Source: Nitrospinota bacterium (GTDB lineage Bacteria > UBA8248). Taken from it: 6,867 nt of DNA. Both the position numbers and the translations under genes were made by a program. The first letter of the stretch is position 1; each line of letters opens with the position of its first letter. Below the pieces are notes generated by a model. That model searched no databases. It saw only the letters and a program-made list of their open reading frames with translations, and was not told the DNA's origin. Below are positions 1 through 6,867 of the stretch, in pieces. The DNA is taken from positions 6,761 to 13,627 of the forward strand of contig DNYS01000245.1 in NCBI GenBank assembly GCA_003506735.1. Direction: 5' to 3'.

Positions 1-920
1 TCGAAGTCGAGACCCCGATGATGCAGTCCATCGCCGGCGGGGCAACGGCGCGGCCCTTCGTCACCCACCACAACACGCTCGACATGGACCTCTACCTCCG
101 GGTGGCCCCCGAGCTCTATCTGAAGCGCCTCGTCGTCGGCGGCATCGACCGGGTTTATGAGATCAACCGCAGCTTCCGGAACGAGGGCATCTCGACCCAG
201 CACAACCCCGAGTTCACCATGGTCGAGTTCTACATGGCCTACGCCGACTACAACGATCTGATGGACCTCACCGAGGAGATGATCGGCGGAATCGCCGAGG
301 AGGTCGCCGGGAGCCGGACGGTGACCTACGGGGACGAGGAGCTCTCCTTCGCCGCCCCCTGGGCGCGGCACAAATGGCGCGACGCCATCGCCGGAATCGG
401 CGGCTGCCCGGCCGAGGTGCTCGAAAGCGAGGAGGCCGCCCGCGAATATGCCCGGTCCCTCGCGGCCAAGACACGGTATCCCATCCCGGACGATATGGAC
501 CACGTTCATCTCCTCGAATACCTCTTCGAGGAGACGGTCGAGCCCAAGCTTCGCCAGCCGACGTTTATCTACGACTTTCCGCGCGCGCTCTCGCCCCTGT
601 CCAAGAGCCGAGAGGACGACCCCGAAACCGTCGAGCGCTTCGAGCTCATCATCGCCGGGCGCGAGATCGCCAACGCCTATACGGAGCTGAACGACCCGGA
701 CGACCAGCGCGTCCGCTTCGAGGGCCAGGCGGCGGCGCGCGAGGCCGGAGACGAGGCGGCGCACGCCGTGGACTGGGACTATCTCCGGGCGCTGGAATAC
801 GGCCTTCCGCCGACGGCGGGCGAGGGGATCGGCATCGACCGCCTCATCATGCTCCTGACCGACTCCCAGTCAATCCGGGACGTCATTTTCTTTCCGCTTC
901 TCAGAAACGTGCAGGACTAA
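1..920 (+). CDS. lysS: Lysyl-tRNA synthetase, class II, C-terminal catalytic part (5' truncated)
   Basis: This enzyme charges tRNA-Lys with lysine in the cytoplasm, using ATP. The reading frame enters from the left edge (first full codon at 3), so the N-terminal anticodon-binding OB domain and most of motif 1 are missing; about 305 residues remain of a family usually near 500. The visible part begins EVETPMMQ, the end of class II motif 1 with its proline. Next come ARPFVTHHN and [14 protein letters not shown], then motif 2 ([24 protein letters not shown], about 150-220), including the ATP-contacting arginine. Motif 3 is [14 protein letters not shown] near the end, followed by the typical [11 protein letters not shown] tail. 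The substrate-pocket stretch [17 protein letters not shown] is also present. All match bacterial LysS closely. It ends with TAA at 918-920, only 3 bases before the next gene, so the two are probably cotranscribed. No frameshift is seen. Confidence 0.97.
   Translation, partial: EVETPMMQSIAGGATARPFVTHHNTLDMDLYLRVAPELYLKRLVVGGIDRVYEINRSFRNEGISTQHNPEFTMVEFYMAYADYNDLMDLTEEMIGGIAEEVAGSRTVTYGDEELSFAAPWARHKWRDAIAGIGGCPAEVLESEEAAREYARSLAAKTRYPIPDDMDHVHLLEYLFEETVEPKLRQPTFIYDFPRALSPLSKSREDDPETVERFELIIAGREIANAYTELNDPDDQRVRFEGQAAAREAGDEAAHAVDWDYLRALEYGLPPTAGEGIGIDRLIMLLTDSQSIRDVIFFPLLRNVQD
913..916 (+). promoter_or_regulatory. Ribosome binding site of the lolC/E permease
   Basis: AGGA lies inside the last codons of lysS, 7 bases before a GTG. 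It supports GTG 924 as the start rather than the in-frame ATG at 954. The 10 residues gained include FSIGMRHLR, which resembles the usual N-terminus of LolC/E proteins. Confidence 0.6.
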
Positions 921-923
921 CGA

Positions 924-2447
924 GTGAGCTTCCCGGCCGAATTTTCAATCGGGATGCGCCATCTGCGCTCGCGGCGAAAGGCCCCCCCCGTCTCGCTCAA
1001 AACCCTGCTCGCCGTCCTGGGCTTCGCTCTCATCGCCGGGGGCTCCATCGCCGGGTTCAGGGGGCATGGGAGCATTCCGTTTTTTGTGCTGGTCCCCATT
1101 CTGGCGGCCGCCGCGCTCATCGCCTGGCGGAGAGGGTCGCTAAAAGGCCCGTTCTCCCCGGTGGGGTTTCTCCTGGGCGCCGCCACGCTTCTCGTCTCGC
1201 TCAACACCATTCCCATCGTGTTGGGGTCCATTACCCTCGTTGTCTGGCTCCGGGTCTCGCTCAGGACCGTACTCTCCGTCCTGGGCATCGCCCTGGGCGT
1301 CACCGCCCTCATCGATGTGGTGGGGGTGATGACGGGCTTCGAGCGCGAGCTTCGGACGAAAATTCTCGGCACCCAGAGCCATGTCCTCGTGACCGAGACG
1401 GGCGCCTCCTCGATGGCCCAGTGGAGCCGGGTCCTCGCGGCCGTCAAAAAAGCGCCCGAGGTCGTGGCGGCATCGCCCTTCGTGTACGGGCAGGCAATGC
1501 TCTCGGCGAACGGCAACGTCACCGGAGCCGTCGTTCGCGGCGTCAAGCCGGCCCAGGAAATCGATGTCACCGACATCGACAAAAACATGCGCACCGGCTC
1601 GCTCGCCCGGCTGGGGGAGACGGGGGGCCCGCTTCCGGGCGTGGTTATCGGGGCCGTGCTGGCTTCTTCCCTGGGGGTGCAGTCCGGAGAAAAGGTGACG
1701 CTCATCAGCCCCGTCCCGGCGGTCACGCCGATGGGGTTGCTTCCGCGCTCGAAATCCTTCCGGATCGTCGGGATATTCCGGAGCGGCTTTTATCAATACG
1801 ATTCGGGCCTCGCCTTCATCGAAATGGGTCAGGCCCAGAAATTTTTCGGGCTGGGGAAAGGGGTGACGGGGGTGCACCTCAAGGTCGAGGACATCTTCCG
1901 AGCCGAGCGGGTGGCCCGCGGCCTCCAGAAGAGCCTGCCTTTTCCGTACTGGGTCCGCTCCTGGCAGGTCATGAACCGCAATCTTTTTTCCGCCCTCAAG
2001 ACGGAAAAAACGACGATGACCATCATTCTTTTCCTCCTGGTCATTATCGCGGCTTTTAACATCATCGGCTCGCTCGTGATGGTGGTGATGGAAAAGGGGC
2101 GCGAAATCGCGATTTTGAAATCCATGGGGGCCACCTGGGGGATAATTCTCCGGATTTTTTTGATTCAGGGGGCGGCGATGGGGCTGGCCGGATCCGTCCT
2201 GGGAACGCTGGGCGGCCTCGTTTTGGGGTGGAATCTTCACCATGTGGAGGATTTTCTCGAGAAATATCTGGGTTTGGACATCCTCCCGGCCAGCATCTAC
2301 CATATTGACCGCCTTCCGGTGTTTATGACTGTTTCGGACGTGACGACTATGGCGGTGGGGGCCTTTATAATCAGTCTGATAGCGACTATTTATCCCGCCT
2401 GGAGGGCCTCCCGAATCGACCCGGTGGAGGTTCTCCGATATGGATGA
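924..2447 (+). CDS. LolC/LolE-family lipoprotein-releasing ABC permease with expanded N-terminus
   Basis: This is an inner-membrane permease that, with LolD, extracts lipoproteins from the inner membrane and passes them to the periplasmic carrier. It has 507 residues against roughly 400-415 for the usual family member. Residues 7-18 (FSIGMRHLRSRR) match the family N-terminus. The canonical first helix is at 111-135, running into MTGFERELRTKILG. A large periplasmic domain (about 140-360) contains the typical FRSGFYQYDSGLAFI. FtsX-type helices lie at about 364-390, 408-436 and 470-493, with the cytoplasmic coupling stretch EKGREIAILKSMGAT (390-404) and C-terminus DPVEVLRYG. The extra length sits between residues 20 and 111: hydrophobic segments at about 27-44, 51-68 and 79-107 that normal LolC/E lacks. 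A VSLxTxxxVLG pattern recurs at 23, 91 and 111. Only one permease gene is present, so the complex may be a LolF-like homodimer; that is inference. The GTG start has AGGA upstream. Confidence 0.9.
   Translation: MSFPAEFSIGMRHLRSRRKAPPVSLKTLLAVLGFALIAGGSIAGFRGHGSIPFFVLVPILAAAALIAWRRGSLKGPFSPVGFLLGAATLLVSLNTIPIVLGSITLVVWLRVSLRTVLSVLGIALGVTALIDVVGVMTGFERELRTKILGTQSHVLVTETGASSMAQWSRVLAAVKKAPEVVAASPFVYGQAMLSANGNVTGAVVRGVKPAQEIDVTDIDKNMRTGSLARLGETGGPLPGVVIGAVLASSLGVQSGEKVTLISPVPAVTPMGLLPRSKSFRIVGIFRSGFYQYDSGLAFIEMGQAQKFFGLGKGVTGVHLKVEDIFRAERVARGLQKSLPFPYWVRSWQVMNRNLFSALKTEKTTMTIILFLLVIIAAFNIIGSLVMVVMEKGREIAILKSMGATWGIILRIFLIQGAAMGLAGSVLGTLGGLVLGWNLHHVEDFLEKYLGLDILPASIYHIDRLPVFMTVSDVTTMAVGAFIISLIATIYPAWRASRIDPVEVLRYG
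990..1031 (+). repeat. Intragenic repeat copy A in lolC/E
   Basis: It encodes VSLKTLLAVLGFAL (residues 23-36). It matches copy C (1254-1295) at 34 of 42 bases by direct comparison, without gaps. The first 10 bases, GTCTCGCTCA, are identical in all three copies. Confidence 0.65.
1194..1235 (+). repeat. Intragenic repeat copy B in lolC/E
   Basis: It encodes VSLNTIPIVLGSIT (residues 91-104). It is the most diverged copy, 28 of 42 bases identical to copy A, but keeps VSLxTxxxVLG. It lies exactly 60 bases (20 codons) before copy C. Confidence 0.5.
1254..1295 (+). repeat. Intragenic repeat copy C in lolC/E (canonical first helix)
   Basis: It encodes VSLRTVLSVLGIAL (residues 111-124). It is read as the original helix because it leads straight into the family's conserved MTGFERELR stretch. 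Confidence 0.65.
2423..2430 (+). promoter_or_regulatory. Ribosome binding site of lolD
   Basis: GGTGGAGG lies 9 bases before ATG 2440, inside the end of lolC/E. It favours ATG 2440 over the in-frame ATGs at 2464 and 2506, which have no comparable purine-rich site. Confidence 0.6.
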
Positions 2448-3174
2448 TCCGATCCGCGAAAAAATGGATGAATCAGGACAAGCCATTGATAAGAATGATG
2501 TAATCATGTCCGCGCGCGGACTGGTGAAAAACTATGCCATGGGCGGCGGGGAGGTTCGGGTGCTCCGGGGGCTGGACATGGAGTTAAATGCGGGCGAAAT
2601 GGTAGCAATAATGGGCGCATCGGGGGTCGGGAAAAGCACCCTGCTTCATATTTTCGGGGCGCTGGATCGGCCCACGCGGGGGGAGGTATTGTATAGGGAA
2701 GAAAGCCTTTTCAGCCGCTCCGATGCAGGACTCGCCCAATTTCGAAACCGTTCCGTCGGATTTGTTTTTCAATTTCATCATCTCCTTCCGGAGTTTTCTG
2801 CTCTGGAAAATGTTATAATGCCAGGGTTGCTGGGAGGAGAAGCCCGGCGCGATGTAGGGGGCAGGGCCGAGGCTCTGCTCGAAAGGGTGGGATTAAAGGA
2901 GCGAATGGAGCACCGTCCCTCGGAGCTGTCGGGGGGCGAGCAGCAAAGAGTGGCCATTGCAAGAGCCCTGATGAATCGGCCGGAGCTGATTCTGGCGGAT
3001 GAGCCGACGGGCAATCTTGATTCAGGGGCGGCGGGTTTAATATTTGATTTATTAAGGGAGATCAATCGATCGGACGGCGTGACGTTCCTGGTGGCGACGC
3101 ATAACGCAGCTATCGCGGAGCGGATGGATAGACAAGCCGTCATGGTGGATGGTCGAATCGCCGCCAAGTTTTAG
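2440..3174 (+). CDS. lolD: Lipoprotein-releasing system ATP-binding protein LolD
   Basis: This cytoplasmic ABC ATPase drives lipoprotein release by the adjacent permease. Its 244 residues are slightly more than the usual 220-235. The motifs appear in order: Walker A GASGVGKST (59-67), Q-loop Q111 within FVFQFHHLLPEF, ABC signature LSGGE (163-167), Walker B LILADEPT (183-190, catalytic E188), D-loop GNLD (191-194) and switch histidine H221. FQFHHLLPEFSALENV separates LolD from the related MacB and FtsE ATPases. About 22 residues (MDDPIREK...) precede the family's normal start, equivalent to MSARGLVKNY at 23. They could be a real extension, or translation could begin at ATG 2506; the ribosome binding site favours 2440. 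The gene overlaps the permease by 8 bases, which implies translational coupling. Base composition is clearly lower in GC than lysS and most of clpC, with rare codons such as a TTA-ATA run at 3037-3057. Confidence 0.96.
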   Translation: MDDPIREKMDESGQAIDKNDVIMSARGLVKNYAMGGGEVRVLRGLDMELNAGEMVAIMGASGVGKSTLLHIFGALDRPTRGEVLYREESLFSRSDAGLAQFRNRSVGFVFQFHHLLPEFSALENVIMPGLLGGEARRDVGGRAEALLERVGLKERMEHRPSELSGGEQQRVAIARALMNRPELILADEPTGNLDSGAAGLIFDLLREINRSDGVTFLVATHNAAIAERMDRQAVMVDGRIAAKF

Positions 3175-3196
3175 GTTTCTTTGTAGGGGTTCTGTT

Positions 3197-3203
3197 AGGA
3201 GGG
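3197..3203 (+). promoter_or_regulatory. Ribosome binding site of clpC
   Basis: AGGAGGG, a near-perfect Shine-Dalgarno sequence, lies 4 bases before ATG 3208. It is the strongest such site in the window and fits high expression of clpC. I see no CIRCE or CtsR operator in the 33-base gap or the preceding 70 bases. Confidence 0.75.
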
Positions 3204-3207
3204 CCGA

Positions 3208-5646
3208 ATGTTTAAGCGTTTTACGGAGCGCGCCCGTAAAGTCATCATCCTCGCCAGAGAGGAAGCGGATAATTATCAGCACGAGTATTTGGGAACAGAG
3301 CATATTCTTCTGGGCGTATTGAAGGATGGCGGCGGGATAGCGATTGCGGTTCTCCAGAAGCTGGGCGTGGACCCGAAAAAGTTGCGCCTCGAGTTGGAGC
3401 GAAATCTGCCCAAGAGCACGAGCGGGCCGGTTGAAGGGGATATTCCCTTCACCCCCAAGGCGAAGAAAGTGCTCGAGTACGCCGTCGAGGAAGCCCGCCT
3501 CATGGGCCATAACTACATCGGCACCGAGCATCTCCTTCTCGGCATCGTCCGCGAGAAGGACGGCTTTGCCGCCAAGATCCTGGGCAGCTTCGGCGTAAAG
3601 CTCCAGCAGACCCGCGAGCAGACCCTCAACCTGCTCCGCGAGCCGGTCATCACGCGCTCGCGCGACAAGAGCAAGACGCCGTCCCTCGATGAGTTCGGAC
3701 GCGATCTGACCGAGCTGGCCGAGGAGGGCAAGCTCGACCCGGTCATCGGCCGGGCCGACGAGATCGAGCGCGTCATTCAGATTCTGGCGCGCCGGACGAA
3801 GAACAACCCGGTCCTCATCGGCGAGCCGGGCGTGGGCAAGACGGCCATCGTCGAGGGCCTCTCCCAGCTCATCATCACGAAAGAGGTTCCGCAGATTCTC
3901 TACAACAAGCGGGTGGTTGCGCTCGACCTGGGCGCCCTCGTCGCCGGGACGAAATACCGCGGCCAGTTCGAGGCCCGCCTCAAGGCCATCATGAAGGAGA
4001 TCACCCAGAGCCAGGACGTGATCATCTTCATCGACGAGCTGCATACGCTGGTGGGCGCCGGAGCCGCCGAGGGCTCGATCGACGCCTCGAACATGCTCAA
4101 GCCCGCCCTCAGCCGGGGCGAGTTGCAGTGCATCGGCGCGACCACGCTGGACGAGTACCGCAAATACATCGAAAAGAACGGCGCCCTGGAACGGCGGTTC
4201 CAGACCATTATGGTGGAACCTCCTTCGCCCGAGGACGCCGTGAACATTTTGCGCGGCCTCAAGGACAGGTACGAGAAACACCACAACGCCCGCATCGTCG
4301 ACGAAGCGATCATTTCGGCCGTGAAGCTGTCGAACCAGTACGTTTCGGACCGCTATCTGCCCGACAAGGCCATCGACGTGATCGACGAGGCCTGCAGCAA
4401 GGTTCGGCTCGAGAAGGAGACTTTCCCCTCCTCGATCCGGAAGCTTCAGCGCCAAGTCGAGGATACGGTCCGCCTCAAGAAGGACAGCATCGAAAACCAG
4501 GACTTCGAAAAAGCGGTCGAGCTTCGCGACCAGGAAGAGCAGGACCGGACCCGGCTCGAGGAGTTCAAGGCCGAATGGGAGGCGAATCAGTCCGACGAGG
4601 AGGCGGTCGTCACCGAAGAAGATGTCTCCTACATCGTCAGCCGCATGACGGGAGTCCCCCTCCAGCGCATCGGCGAGGTGGAGAACAAGCGCCTGTTGCG
4701 GATGGAGGAAGACCTCAACAGCCAGATCATCGGCCAGGAGGAGGCAACGCGCCTGCTCACCAAGGCCGTTCGCCGCTCGCGGGCGGGACTGAAGAACCCC
4801 AAACGCCCCATCGGCAGCTTCTTGTTCCTCGGCCCCACCGGGGTGGGGAAGACCGAGATGGCGCGGGTTCTCGCCGAGTTCATGTTCGGCGACGCGTCCG
4901 CGCTCATCCGCATCGATATGAGCGAGTACATGGAGCGCTTCAACGTCTCGCGCCTGACGGGTGCGCCTCCGGGATACGTGGGATACGAGGAGGGCGGCCA
5001 GCTCACCGAGCGGGTCCGCCGCAAGCCCTACTGCGTGATTCTCCTCGATGAGATCGAAAAGGCGCATCCGGACGTCTATCACATCCTGTTGCAGGTGATG
5101 GACGACGGCGCCCTGACGGACAGTTACGGGCGGCTCATCGATTTCAAGAACACGATCATCATCATGACCTCGAACCTGGCCGCCCGCTCCATCGAAAAGG
5201 GGACTTCCCTCGGTTTCCGGAAAGAGGAGACCGGCTACGAGCGGGTCAAGGACAATATCCGCGACGAGCTCAAGAGGACCTTCAACCCCGAGTTCCTAAA
5301 CCGGATCGACGATGTGGTGATCTTCAATCCGCTCAGCAACGAGAGCATCCTCCTGATCGTGGACATCGAGATCAAAAAGGTGAATGAGACCCTGACCGAG
5401 AAGGGTTTGCGGCTCGAAGTGACAGACGAGGCCCGTGAGTGGATCGGGAAGGAAGGATACGATCCCGCATACGGCGCGCGTCCCCTCCGCCGGGTCATCC
5501 AGCGTCATATCGAGGACACCCTCAGCGAGGAAGTCCTTCGCGGGAAGTTCCAGGAACCCGGGGTGATCTTGGTCAAGCTGGCCGGCGATGAGTTGGTGTT
5601 CGAATCCAAGGAAGATTCTGAAATACTCAGTGTCCAGGACGCTTGA
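3208..5646 (+). CDS. clpC: ATP-dependent Clp protease ATP-binding subunit ClpC
   Basis: This is a cytoplasmic hexameric AAA+ unfoldase that threads damaged or tagged proteins into the ClpP protease. Its 812 residues are a normal ClpC length. The two Clp-N repeats span about 1-145 ([12 protein letters not shown]; second repeat [10 protein letters not shown] from 81). The first AAA domain has Walker A GEPGVGKT (205-212), pore loop KYRG (249-252), Walker B IIFIDELH (D276, E277) and arginine-finger region ALERRFQ (326-332). The middle domain (409-457) has a UVR-type stretch, [12 protein letters not shown], that marks ClpC rather than ClpA or ClpB. The second AAA domain has Walker A GPTGVGKT (542-549), pore loop GYVG (589-592), Walker [12 protein letters not shown] (610-620), sensor-1 N656 and sensor-2 GARPLRR (756-762). 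A ClpP-docking LGF is at 668-670. No key residue is missing. No mcsA, mcsB, ctsR or clpP lies in the window. The first ~75 codons are lower in GC than the rest. Confidence 0.97.
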   Translation: MFKRFTERARKVIILAREEADNYQHEYLGTEHILLGVLKDGGGIAIAVLQKLGVDPKKLRLELERNLPKSTSGPVEGDIPFTPKAKKVLEYAVEEARLMGHNYIGTEHLLLGIVREKDGFAAKILGSFGVKLQQTREQTLNLLREPVITRSRDKSKTPSLDEFGRDLTELAEEGKLDPVIGRADEIERVIQILARRTKNNPVLIGEPGVGKTAIVEGLSQLIITKEVPQILYNKRVVALDLGALVAGTKYRGQFEARLKAIMKEITQSQDVIIFIDELHTLVGAGAAEGSIDASNMLKPALSRGELQCIGATTLDEYRKYIEKNGALERRFQTIMVEPPSPEDAVNILRGLKDRYEKHHNARIVDEAIISAVKLSNQYVSDRYLPDKAIDVIDEACSKVRLEKETFPSSIRKLQRQVEDTVRLKKDSIENQDFEKAVELRDQEEQDRTRLEEFKAEWEANQSDEEAVVTEEDVSYIVSRMTGVPLQRIGEVENKRLLRMEEDLNSQIIGQEEATRLLTKAVRRSRAGLKNPKRPIGSFLFLGPTGVGKTEMARVLAEFMFGDASALIRIDMSEYMERFNVSRLTGAPPGYVGYEEGGQLTERVRRKPYCVILLDEIEKAHPDVYHILLQVMDDGALTDSYGRLIDFKNTIIIMTSNLAARSIEKGTSLGFRKEETGYERVKDNIRDELKRTFNPEFLNRIDDVVIFNPLSNESILLIVDIEIKKVNETLTEKGLRLEVTDEAREWIGKEGYDPAYGARPLRRVIQRHIEDTLSEEVLRGKFQEPGVILVKLAGDELVFESKEDSEILSVQDA

Positions 5647-5682
5647 TTTGGCCTTGAAGAGCAGATAGGCCCCTCTACCCGC

Positions 5683-5688
5683 AGGGAG
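5683..5688 (+). promoter_or_regulatory. Ribosome binding site of bamA
   Basis: AGGGAG lies 6 bases before ATG 5695, in the 48-base gap after clpC. It supports that start, which also gives a signal peptide. Confidence 0.6.
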
Positions 5689-5694
5689 TTTTTC

Positions 5695-6867
5695 ATGGAA
5701 AATGCGGTGAAGGCGGGAGTGTGCGCCTGCGTATCCGCATTTTGTCTTGCATTTGCCGCCTCGGGCGTTATGGCGCAGGGCCGCCAATTGATCGCCCAGG
5801 CCCCCTCTCCGAGGATGTCGATCAGGACCGTTCAAATTCGCGGCAACAAGCAGGTGGACAGTTCGACCGTCCGTTTTTACCTGCAAATCAAGGAAGGCAA
5901 GAGCTACACCAACATCGAACTGATCGAAGGCATCCGCAAGGACGTGCGCACCATTTACGGCCTGGGCTTTTTCCGGGACGTAAAGGCCGAGGTGGAATCG
6001 TTCGAGGGCGGGTTCATCGTCACCTACCGGGTCAAGGAGAAGCCGACCATTCGGAAGGTGGAGTTCCAGGGCAACGTCACCGTCGATGAGAACGATATCC
6101 GCGAGAAGATCACGGTCAAGGTCCAGACCTTCGTCAACGAAGCCACCATCAAGGAAACCGTCCGCAATATCCGCAAACTCTACCAGGAGAAGGGGCATTA
6201 TTTCGCCCGCGTCGAAGCGGTCCTCAAAGAGGGCAGCCGCAACACCGTAGACCTGATGCTGCGAATCAACGAGGGCGAGAGCGTCGAGATCGAAACCATC
6301 ACCTTCCGCGGCATCGAAGCCATCTCCCGCAAGGACATCCTCGCGGCCATGGCGACGGACGAGGCGGGATTTTTCTCCTGGCTCACCGAATCGGGCATAT
6401 TCAAGGAAGACGAACTGGCCAGGGACCTTCTCCGGATCCGCCACCTGTATCAATCGCGGGGATATTTCAAGGTCCAGGTGGGCCAGCCGATCATTCAAAA
6501 AGATCGCGAGCGCAGCAAGCTGAACATCATCATCCCCATCAGCGAGGGATTTGAGTACAAGGTGGGCGAAATCGAAATTCGCGGCGGGGAGGATGTCATC
6601 CCGCCCGAGGAGTTGCGGAGCGAGTTCAAGCTCTTCACCGGCGATACGTTCAATCGATCGCTCATGTTCGTGGATGTCGGGGCCATCAAGGACGCTTTCG
6701 CCGCGCGGGGATACGCCTTTGCCGATGTGCTGCCCTCCACCAGCGCCGACGATGAAAAGAAGGTGGTCAAATTCCTCTACGAGATTAAAAAGGGGCGGCG
6801 GGTCTATATCGGACGTGTCACGATTTCGGGAAATACCCGGACCCGCGAAAACGTCATCCGCCGCGAG
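5695..6867 (+). CDS. bamA: Outer membrane protein assembly factor BamA, N-terminal part (3' truncated)
   Basis: BamA is the central beta-barrel of the BAM complex, which folds and inserts outer-membrane proteins; its POTRA domains face the periplasm. The open frame gives 391 residues with no stop before the right edge, about half of the family's usual ~750-850. A hydrophobic signal peptide occupies residues 1-27, with likely cleavage after VMA. Five POTRA domains can be placed: 1 at about 41-117 (IRTVQIRGNKQVDSSTV), 2 at 118-195 (IRKVEFQGNVTVDENDI), 3 at 196-286 (ETITFRGIEAISRKDI, LYQSRGYFKVQV), 4 at 287-368 (GEIEIRGGEDVIPPEEL), and the start of 5 from 369 (RVYIGRVTISGNTRTRENVI), a hallmark of BamA. 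The C-terminal barrel lies outside the window. POTRA 3 contains GFFSWLTESG, which I recall in deltaproteobacterial BamA proteins. The gap from clpC holds no visible terminator, so read-through is likely. Confidence 0.96.
   Translation, partial: MENAVKAGVCACVSAFCLAFAASGVMAQGRQLIAQAPSPRMSIRTVQIRGNKQVDSSTVRFYLQIKEGKSYTNIELIEGIRKDVRTIYGLGFFRDVKAEVESFEGGFIVTYRVKEKPTIRKVEFQGNVTVDENDIREKITVKVQTFVNEATIKETVRNIRKLYQEKGHYFARVEAVLKEGSRNTVDLMLRINEGESVEIETITFRGIEAISRKDILAAMATDEAGFFSWLTESGIFKEDELARDLLRIRHLYQSRGYFKVQVGQPIIQKDRERSKLNIIIPISEGFEYKVGEIEIRGGEDVIPPEELRSEFKLFTGDTFNRSLMFVDVGAIKDAFAARGYAFADVLPSTSADDEKKVVKFLYEIKKGRRVYIGRVTISGNTRTRENVIRRE

Noticed and set aside
374..2059. 561-codon open frame on the + strand
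   Set aside because: It runs through lysS and lolC/E in another frame, and is Arg/Pro/Gly-rich with no family motif. Both real genes are clear in their own frames.
1140..2507. 455-codon open frame on the - strand
   Set aside because: It is antisense to lolC/E. The product is rich in His, Arg and Gly without domain motifs, as expected of a shadow frame.
2814..2819. TATAAT, a possible -10 promoter box inside lolD
   Set aside because: No -35-like hexamer lies 16-18 bases upstream, and it sits in the AT-rich part of lolD where such a match is likely by chance.
3175..3207. Heat-shock operator (CIRCE or CtsR box) before clpC
   Set aside because: The 33-base gap holds no inverted repeat of TTAGCACTC type and no GGTCAAA direct repeat.
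3052..5082. 676-codon open frame on the - strand
   Set aside because: It lies antisense to clpC, whose protein is complete and motif-perfect. Long antisense frames are expected opposite GC-rich genes, and its translation shows no recognisable domain.
5647..5694. Possible terminator or regulatory element between clpC and bamA
   Set aside because: Only a 4-base pairing (AGAG/CTCT) without a following T-run was found; nothing that would form a stable hairpin.
5722..5747. Cysteines at BamA residues 10, 12 and 17 as a lipoprotein signal
   Set aside because: None fits the lipobox pattern at the right distance after a hydrophobic core. A standard signal peptide cut after VMA (residue 27) fits better, as expected for BamA.
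5296..6498. 400-codon open frame on the - strand
   Set aside because: It spans the end of clpC and the start of bamA in antisense, crossing two real genes; low-complexity Leu/Asp-rich composition.

Overview
The window is a compact, one-direction gene block from a diderm (Gram-negative-type) bacterium. All five genes lie on the + strand: the C-terminal part of lysyl-tRNA synthetase (lysS), a LolC/E-type lipoprotein-release permease, its LolD ATPase, the AAA+ unfoldase ClpC, and the N-terminal part of the outer-membrane assembly factor BamA. Base composition is mostly GC-rich. The Lol and BamA proteins require an outer membrane. The order lysS - lolC - lolD - bamA, as I recall it, is typical of Deltaproteobacteria-like genomes such as Geobacter. 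A ClpC of the kind best known from Gram-positives and cyanobacteria, placed between lolD and bamA, points to a less-studied diderm lineage (for example Methylomirabilota, Tectomicrobia, Nitrospinota or a related deltaproteobacterial group). That lineage call is inference and cannot be settled from this window.

Layout: 1-920 is lysS (5' end outside the window). 924-2447 is lolC/E, 3 bases after lysS, with a GTG start. 2440-3174 is lolD, overlapping lolC/E by 8 bases. 3208-5646 is a complete clpC after a 33-base gap. 5695-6867 is bamA after a 48-base gap, running off the right edge. No gap exceeds 48 bases and I see no terminator hairpin, so the genes can be read as one transcription unit.

Function: LolC/E and LolD form the inner-membrane machine that releases lipoproteins towards the outer membrane, and BamA inserts beta-barrels there. 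These three are an envelope-biogenesis set. LysS is a translation enzyme and ClpC a general proteolysis chaperone; their presence is probably a matter of shared expression rather than one pathway.

The most unusual feature is in the permease. It carries roughly 90 extra N-terminal residues with added hydrophobic segments, and three copies of the pattern VSLxTxxxVLG, two of them 81% identical over 42 bases. This suggests internal duplication of the first membrane helix. A second oddity is a local drop in GC with rare codons from the end of lolC/E through lolD into the start of clpC. I found no mobile element, CRISPR array, tRNA or rRNA, and no sign of a wholly novel system.
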